A DNA stretch of 64,000 nt from Methylibium sp965279545 (GTDB lineage: Bacteria; Pseudomonadota; Gammaproteobacteria; Burkholderiales; Burkholderiaceae_C), in NCBI RefSeq assembly GCF_965279545.1, contig NZ_OZ257250.1:1736001-1800000 (forward strand), read 5' to 3'. Below, piece by piece: positions 58,667-64,000 of this stretch. Under the pieces are notes generated by a model, which worked only from the letters and a program-made list of their open reading frames with translations, was not told the origin of the DNA and did no database searches. How positions within the stretch are numbered: the stretch's first letter is position 1; each line of letters begins with the position of its first letter. The translations under genes and the position numbers were made by a program.

Positions 58667-60195
58667 CAGACCTCCGTGGCGCTCTGCAGCGCCAGACGCG
58701 ACGCCGACTCGGCATCTTCCTCGAGCTGCAGCGGGCGCTGCGCCGCCAGGGCCTCGAAGTCCGCCGCGCTGACGTCGCCGGTGATGTAGACACCGTCGAA
58801 GCACGAGGCCTCGAAGCCCGCCAGCTTCGGGTTCAGCGAGCCGACGGCCCGCTTCATGGCCGCAATGTCCTGATAGATCAGCGCGTCGGCACCGATGAAC
58901 TGGCGGATCTCCTCGATGCTGCGGTCGTGCGCGATCAACTCGCCCTTGGTCGGCATGTCGATGCCATAGACATTCGGAAAGCGCACCGGCGGCGCAGCCG
59001 AGGCCATGAACACCTTGCGCGCGCCAGCCTCGCGCGCCATCTGCACGATCTCCTTGCTGGTGGTGCCGCGCACGATGGAGTCGTCGACCAGCAACACGTT
59101 GCGGCCCTTGAACTCGCTGACGATCGCGTTGAGCTTCTGGCGCACCGACTTCTTGCGCATGCCCTGCCCCGGCATGATGAAGGTGCGGCCGACATAGCGG
59201 TTCTTCACGAAGCCCTCGCGGTAGGGCTTGCCGAGCTTTTGCGCCAGCTGCATCGCCGACGGCCGGCTCGATTCAGGGATCGGGATCACCACGTCGACCT
59301 CGCTCGGCGGCATCGTCGAGATCAGGCGTTGCGCCAGCGTCTCGCCCATGTTGAGTCGCGCCTGGTAGACGGAAATGCCGTCGATCACGGAGTCGGGCCG
59401 CGCGAGGTAGACGAACTCGAACACGCAAGGATTGAGGGACGCGTTCGCAGCGCACTGGCGTGCGTGAATGCGGCCTTCGAGGTCGATGAACACCGCCTCG
59501 CCCGGCGCCACGTCGCGCAACAGGCGGTGGCCGGTGCCTTCGAGCGCGACCGACTCACTCGCCACCATCACGCCCTTGCCCGCGGGCGTGTCCGTCTCGC
59601 CCATGCACAGCGGGCGGATGCCGAACGGATCGCGGAAGGCGAGCACGCCGTGGCCGGCGATCAGGCACACGACGGCGTACGAGCCCTTGATGCGCCGGTG
59701 CACGGCACCGACGGCCTTGAAGATCTCGTTCGGCGTCAGCGGCAGGTCGCGTGCCGCCAGTTCGAGTTCGTGCGCCACCACGTTGAGCAGCACCTCGGTG
59801 TCGCTGTCGGTGTTGAGGTGGCGCCGGTCCACCGCGAACAGTTCCTGCTTGAGCGCATGGGCATTGGTGAGGTTGCCGTTGTGCACCAGCACCAAGCCGA
59901 ACGGCGCGTTCACGTAGAACGGCTGCGCCTCCTCTTCGCTGTAGGCATTGCCTGCGGTCGGGTAGCGCACCTGGCCCAGGCCCACCGTGCCGGGCAGTCC
60001 CCGCATGTTGCGGGTGCGGAACACGTCGCGCACCATGCCGCGCGCCTTGTGCATGAAGAACTTCCTGCCCTTCGCGTCCGGCCCGGCCGTCACGATGCCT
60101 GCCGCATCCTGGCCGCGGTGCTGCAGCAGCAGCAGCGCGTCGTAGATCAGCTGATTGACCGGTGCAGTGGAGATCACACCGACGATGCCACACAT
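58666..60195 (-). CDS. purF: Amidophosphoribosyltransferase
   Basis: This 509-residue enzyme starts MCGIVGVI, exposing Cys2 as the glutaminase nucleophile. The PRPP-binding motif VLLVDDSIVRGTTSKEI lies near residue 365 and IPESSRPSAMQLA precedes it. It catalyses the first step of purine synthesis. It is 26 bp after cvpA, the classic partner. Confidence 0.98.
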   Translation of the reverse strand: MCGIVGVISTAPVNQLIYDALLLLQHRGQDAAGIVTAGPDAKGRKFFMHKARGMVRDVFRTRNMRGLPGTVGLGQVRYPTAGNAYSEEEAQPFYVNAPFGLVLVHNGNLTNAHALKQELFAVDRRHLNTDSDTEVLLNVVAHELELAARDLPLTPNEIFKAVGAVHRRIKGSYAVVCLIAGHGVLAFRDPFGIRPLCMGETDTPAGKGVMVASESVALEGTGHRLLRDVAPGEAVFIDLEGRIHARQCAANASLNPCVFEFVYLARPDSVIDGISVYQARLNMGETLAQRLISTMPPSEVDVVIPIPESSRPSAMQLAQKLGKPYREGFVKNRYVGRTFIMPGQGMRKKSVRQKLNAIVSEFKGRNVLLVDDSIVRGTTSKEIVQMAREAGARKVFMASAAPPVRFPNVYGIDMPTKGELIAHDRSIEEIRQFIGADALIYQDIAAMKRAVGSLNPKLAGFEASCFDGVYITGDVSAADFEALAAQRPLQLEEDAESASRLALQSATEV

Positions 60196-60221
60196 GGACT
60201 ACCCCTTTAGAAGACCCGCGC

Positions 60222-60731
60222 TCACGCCCGCAGGTGCCGCGCCACCTCGTCCGGCAGCCAGGGCTTCAGCCCCGACAGCACGGCCTGCAATCCCGCCACG
60301 CTGTGCGCAGCCTGCCACGACGGCGATGCCGCCAGCGGCGTCATGGTGACCGCCGTCACGACAGCGAGGGCCACCAGCACGCCGCGCATCAGCCCGAACA
60401 CGGCACCGAGCACCCGGTCGAGCGGACTGAGCGGTGAAGCCTGGACCAGCTTCTTGATCAACCACGACAGGAAGCCCCACCCGATCAGCACCACCACGAA
60501 AACGATCACGAACGCCGCAGCGATGTTGAGGCCCGAACCCGGCGCTCCGACCGGAATGCTCGGCGCCACGGCAGCACCGAAGGCCTGGGCCGCCACATAC
60601 GCCACCACCCAGCCGAGCAGCGACATCACCTCGTACAGCAGGCCGCGCACCAGGCCGACGACGACCGACAAGCCGACCACGGCCGCAAACACCCAATCGA
60701 CCCAGCCGATCTGTGCCACGGCAGCACTCAC
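60222..60731 (-). CDS. cvpA: CvpA family membrane protein
   Basis: This 169-residue protein has four hydrophobic helices and the CvpA core: DWVFAAVVGLSVVVGLVRGLLYEV, GWVVAYVAAQAFG, FLSWLIKKLV and LDRVLGAVFGLMRGVLV. CvpA is linked to colicin V production and envelope stress. Its ATG overlaps dedD by four bases. Confidence 0.94.
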   Translation of the reverse strand: MSAAVAQIGWVDWVFAAVVGLSVVVGLVRGLLYEVMSLLGWVVAYVAAQAFGAAVAPSIPVGAPGSGLNIAAAFVIVFVVVLIGWGFLSWLIKKLVQASPLSPLDRVLGAVFGLMRGVLVALAVVTAVTMTPLAASPSWQAAHSVAGLQAVLSGLKPWLPDEVARHLRA

Positions 60732-61510
60732 AGCGTGAGCACCGCGGAGTTAAGCCCGGACTGCTTGATCTGCGACGCCACCTTGTCGGCTTCGGCGCGA
60801 TCGCTGTAGGGGCCGATGCGCACGCGGATGCGTTTGCCGGATGGCGTCTCGACCACCTGCGTGTAGGCCTTGAAGCCCAGCTTCTCGACGCGCAGCCGCG
60901 CCGCGCGGGCCGCGTCGGCTTCGCCGTAGGCACCGACCTGCACCACGAAGCGCGTCGCGCCGTCCACTGCTTTGCCTGCGACCTCGGGCTTGGCCGCCGC
61001 AACCGGCTTGCCTTCGAGCGCGGCGCGGGCCCGGGCGGACTCGGCCGGCCTGAGTGGCGTGGCCGCCTTGCCCGCTGCGGGCTCGGGCTTCCTGTCGGCG
61101 CTCTTCTCGACTCGCTTTTCGACTGGTTTGTCTGGTGGAGCCGCCGCAGCGACCTTGGACTCGACAGCGGGCGCGGCAACTTCGCGGCCGGCATCGGCGG
61201 CGTTCTCGGTCACGACAGGGTCGTCCTTCGGCGCCGGCGCTGCGGCCGCAGGAGGATTCGCAGCCGGCTTGGCAGCCAGAGGAGGCACGGCCTCCTTGCG
61301 CGGGATGTCGATCGGGATGTCGCTCGACAGGGGCCGCGGTGCGGTATCGAACAACAGCGGAAAGCCCACGACTCCCAGCACGACCAGCACCGCCGCACCG
61401 ACCAGGCGCCGCCGCGCGCGGCGGCGGGCGAGTTCGACCGAATCGGGGTCGGTCGGAACCGCAGCGGACCCGGTCTCGGGCTTGCGATGAAAGAAGGACA
61501 GCAGACCCAT
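60728..61510 (-). CDS. dedD: SPOR-domain cell-division protein
   Basis: This 260-residue protein has a short cytoplasmic start, one membrane helix (RLVGAAVLVVLGVVGFPLLF), a long Ala/Pro/Lys linker and a C-terminal SPOR domain (RFVVQVGAYGEADAARAARL to VASQIKQSGLN). SPOR domains bind denuded septal peptidoglycan. ATG 61510 gives the normal N-terminus MGLLSFFHRKPE. Position between folC and cvpA is conserved. Confidence 0.93.
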   Translation of the reverse strand: MGLLSFFHRKPETGSAAVPTDPDSVELARRRARRRLVGAAVLVVLGVVGFPLLFDTAPRPLSSDIPIDIPRKEAVPPLAAKPAANPPAAAAPAPKDDPVVTENAADAGREVAAPAVESKVAAAAPPDKPVEKRVEKSADRKPEPAAGKAATPLRPAESARARAALEGKPVAAAKPEVAGKAVDGATRFVVQVGAYGEADAARAARLRVEKLGFKAYTQVVETPSGKRIRVRIGPYSDRAEADKVASQIKQSGLNSAVLTL

Positions 61511-61612
61511 GCGTGGAGGCTTCCGGGATGAGAGCGACGGCAAGCGCAACGCCCTGCGATGGTTCCGCGATGCGGGCCGCGACGCCTGCATATCGGGCCC
61601 GCGGCCGCAATG

Positions 61613-62935
61613 TCAACCCAGATGCTTGGCAGTGCGGCGTGGCAGCCCGTTCTCGAGCACACCACCGACGGTGAAGAACGATCCGAACACCACGATTCTA
61701 TCAGCGGGGTCTGCCGCATCGAGAGCCGCGACGAGCGCCGCGCGGGGTGCCGGGTGCTCGCTGGACTGCACCTGCGGTGGCAGCGGCGTCGCCTGCGGCG
61801 CGCGCGCGGCCAGGGCGCGCGCGTGCAGGGCCCGGAGCTCCTGCGCCGTCGCGGCGCGGGGCGTCGGCAGGTCGCTGAAATACCAGCGATCGACCAGGGG
61901 CAGCAGCCGCGCGAACATGGTCTCGATATCCTTGTCCTTCATGGCGCCGAACACTGCATGCGTGCACGGGTAAAAGCCCATCTGGTCGAGGTTCTCGGCC
62001 AGCGTGGCCACTGCATGCGGGTTGTGCGCCACATCGAGCACCAGCGTCGGCGCTCCCGGCACGATCTGGAAGCGCCCGGGCAGTTCGACCATCGCCAGGC
62101 CGTTGCGCACGGCTTGCGCCGTGACCGGCAAGCGGTCGCGCAGCGCCTCGAGCGCGGCCAGCACCCCCGAGGCATTGAGCAACTGATTGGCACCGCGCAG
62201 CGCCGGGTACGCCAGGCCGTTGTGGCGGCGCAGGCGTCCGGCCCAGCCCCACTGCTGCTTGTCGCCCCGGTAGCTGAAGTCCTGCCCGAAGCGCCACAGG
62301 TCCGCACCGATCTCGCGGGCCCGGTCGAGCACGCTCTGCGGGGGCAGCGGATCGCTCACGATGGCCGGCCGGCCGATGCGCAGGATGCCGGCCTTTTCAC
62401 GGCCGATCGTCTCGCGATCGGCCCCCAGGTAGTCCATGTGATCGAGGTCGATGCTGGTGAGGATGGCACAGTCGGTGTCGATCGAGTTGACCGCGTCGAG
62501 ACGCCCGCCCAGACCGACCTCCAGCACCACCGCATCGAGCGCAGCCTGGCCGAGCAGGCGCAGGATCACGAGCGTGGTGAACTCGAAGTAGGTCAGGGTT
62601 TCGCCCTGGCGCGCGGCCTCGACCGCCGCGAAGTGCGGCAGCAGCGCCGCCGCTTCGACGCTCTCGCCGCCCACGCGGCAGCGCTCCTCGAAGTGCACCA
62701 GGTGCGGCGACGTGTAGACGCCGACGCGGTAACCCGACTGCAGCAGGATCGCCTCGAGCATCGCGCAGGTCGAGCCTTTGCCGTTGGTGCCGGCCACCGT
62801 GAACACCGGGCACTCGAAGCCGACGCCCAGGCGCTCGCGCACGCGTTGCACACGCTCCAGCGTGAGGTCGATGGTCTTGGGGTGCAGGCGCTCGCAGTGG
62901 GCCAGCCAGTCTGCGAGCGTGGACGGGGTCGTCAT
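61613..62935 (-). CDS. folC: Dihydrofolate/folylpolyglutamate synthase
   Basis: This 440-residue Mur-ligase-type enzyme has the ATP loop FTVAGTNGKGSTCAMLEAIL near residue 50, TSPHLVHFEERCRV, LEVGLGGRLDAVNSID and DVAHNPHAVATLA. It adds glutamate to folates. ATG 62935 fits the family start; an upstream frame is open but not coding. Confidence 0.96.
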   Translation of the reverse strand: MTTPSTLADWLAHCERLHPKTIDLTLERVQRVRERLGVGFECPVFTVAGTNGKGSTCAMLEAILLQSGYRVGVYTSPHLVHFEERCRVGGESVEAAALLPHFAAVEAARQGETLTYFEFTTLVILRLLGQAALDAVVLEVGLGGRLDAVNSIDTDCAILTSIDLDHMDYLGADRETIGREKAGILRIGRPAIVSDPLPPQSVLDRAREIGADLWRFGQDFSYRGDKQQWGWAGRLRRHNGLAYPALRGANQLLNASGVLAALEALRDRLPVTAQAVRNGLAMVELPGRFQIVPGAPTLVLDVAHNPHAVATLAENLDQMGFYPCTHAVFGAMKDKDIETMFARLLPLVDRWYFSDLPTPRAATAQELRALHARALAARAPQATPLPPQVQSSEHPAPRAALVAALDAADPADRIVVFGSFFTVGGVLENGLPRRTAKHLG

Positions 62936-62972
62936 GGAGCGCGATGGTAAGTGGGACGGAACGACCAAACAC

Positions 62973-62995
62973 AAGGGCGGCCGCAGCCGCCCCTT
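62973..62995. terminator. GC-rich hairpin between accD and folC
   Basis: An inverted repeat of about nine bases per arm (aagggcggc and gccgcccctt, one bulged position) with loop cgca lies in the 183-bp gap. It may attenuate or terminate the accD transcript; there is no strong T-run. Confidence 0.4.
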
Positions 62996-63118
62996 GCCGC
63001 GCCGGTGGCTCGCGCCGCCAGGTGCAGCAGCAGGGACTCAGCCGAGCGCCGGACCGCCCCAAGCCGGCTGCGCCTGCCTCGCAGGATGGTCGCAGCAGGT
63101 CGCGGCCGGCGGCACCAC

Positions 63119-63991
63119 TCAGGCCACGGCGTCGGCGCTCTGCCGCTGCAGCATCGCCAGCGCACGCGCCACCGTGCCGCGCAGCTCGCGGCGGTCGACG
63201 ATCATGTCGAGTGCGCCCTTGTTCATCAGGAACTCGCTGCGCTGGAAGCCTTCGGGCAGTTTCTCGCGCACGGTGTTCTCGATGACCCGCGGACCGGCGA
63301 AACCGATCAGCGCCTTGGGCTCGGCGATCACCACATCGCCCATGAACGCGAAGCCGGCCGACACGCCGCCCATGGTCGGATCGGTCAGCACGCTGATGTA
63401 GGGCAGCTTCGCCTTCGCGAGCCGCGTCAGCGCAGCATTGGTCTTGGCCATCTGCATCAGCGACAGCAGACCTTCCTGCATGCGCGCGCCGCCGGTCGCG
63501 GTGAAGCAGATGAATGGCGTCTTCTGGTCGATCGCTGCCTCGACCCCGCGCACGAAGCGTTCACCGACGACCGAGCCCATCGAGCCGCCCATGAAATCGA
63601 ACTCGAAGGCCGCCGCCACGATCGGCAGCGTGTGGACCGCGCCGCCCATGACCACCAGCGCGTCGGTTTCGCCGGTGGCTTCCATCGCCTGCTTCAGGCG
63701 CTCGGGGTACTTCTTGCTGTCCTTGAACTTCAGCGGATCGACCGGCACGACTTCCTGCGCCAGTTCGTAGCGGCCCTCGGGATCGAGGAACTTGTCGAGA
63801 CGCTCGCGCGCACCGACGCGGTGGTGATGGGCGCATTTCGGGCAGACGTAGGCGTTCTGTTCCAGGTCGGTCTTGTAGAGCACCGTCTCGCAGGCAGGGC
63901 ACTTGATCCACAGTCCCTCGGGCACCGAGCGGCGCTCGGTCGGGTCGGTGGGCTGGATCTTCGGCGGCAGCAGTTTCTCGAGCCAACTCAT
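63119..63991 (-). CDS. accD: Acetyl-CoA carboxylase carboxyltransferase beta subunit
   Basis: This 290-residue protein has the N-terminal zinc finger (CPACETVLYKTDLEQNAYVC then PKC) and the carboxyltransferase core (ATGGARMQEGLLSLMQMAKT, VLTDPTMGGVSAGFAFMGDV, GFAGPRVIENTVREKLPEGF). It is complete and begins nine bases from the window edge; trpA is the expected next gene, but is not visible. Confidence 0.97.
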   Translation of the reverse strand: MSWLEKLLPPKIQPTDPTERRSVPEGLWIKCPACETVLYKTDLEQNAYVCPKCAHHHRVGARERLDKFLDPEGRYELAQEVVPVDPLKFKDSKKYPERLKQAMEATGETDALVVMGGAVHTLPIVAAAFEFDFMGGSMGSVVGERFVRGVEAAIDQKTPFICFTATGGARMQEGLLSLMQMAKTNAALTRLAKAKLPYISVLTDPTMGGVSAGFAFMGDVVIAEPKALIGFAGPRVIENTVREKLPEGFQRSEFLMNKGALDMIVDRRELRGTVARALAMLQRQSADAVA

Positions 63992-64000
63992 GCACGCACT

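Overview
The window is high-GC DNA that looks like a Burkholderiales betaproteobacterium of the Rubrivivax/Rhizobacter/Piscinibacter type. This rests on the gene order accD-folC-dedD-cvpA-purF-metZ-gltX with tRNA genes at the right end, and on strong codon bias that keeps the antisense frames of real genes open. The genus is an inference.

Layout. (1) 1-13555, minus strand: a non-ribosomal peptide synthetase (NRPS) locus. A stand-alone acyl-AMP ligase with a carrier domain precedes a giant synthetase, open for 3855 codons and running off the left edge. The synthetase starts with a second ligase-carrier pair, followed by three C-A-PCP modules; the product is probably a lipopeptide or acylated peptide. 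(2) 13861-18664: a divergent copper-handling cluster with a Met/His-rich lipoprotein, a small membrane protein, a His-rich exported protein, an outer-membrane efflux factor, a Tat-exported multicopper oxidase and a cupredoxin. (3) 18809-28590: mixed accessory metabolism with three regulators or transporters of small molecules, hydrolases, a tautomerase-like protein, a PEP-mutase/isocitrate-lyase family enzyme, a glutathione-dependent isomerase-like protein and a CmcJ/NvfI-type oxygenase. (4) 28909-55632: a possible genomic island. A 16-bp copy of the 3' end of tRNA-Asp lies at its left end and the intact tRNA-Asp at its right end. It holds a four-gene flavoprotein/cytochrome group (29624-34224) and a long catabolic operon (34640-54231) read away from a divergent TetR regulator. 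(5) 55619-64000: core genome with tRNA-Asp, tRNA-Glu, tRNA-Ala, gltX, metZ, purF, cvpA, dedD, folC and accD.

How the genes may work together. The catabolic operon combines an SDR alcohol dehydrogenase, an acetone/acetophenone-carboxylase-like pair (HyuA and HyuB, with a zinc ribbon fused to HyuB), a thiolase, an aryl-CoA ligase, a salicylyl-CoA 5-hydroxylase-type flavoprotein, a thioesterase, a vicinal-oxygen-chelate protein, an alpha/beta hydrolase and a NicE-type maleate isomerase. It also carries a four-part transport set (MMPL/RND, YCF48, DUF1329, DUF1302). One coherent reading is oxidation and carboxylation of an aromatic (hydroxyaryl) methyl ketone, thiolytic release of an aryl-CoA, CoA-dependent ring hydroxylation, ring cleavage to maleate, and isomerisation to fumarate. 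The individual families are well supported, but the complete route is a hypothesis. This operon is the best candidate for an undescribed system; the NRPS with its tandem loading ligases and recently homogenised adenylation domains is the second.
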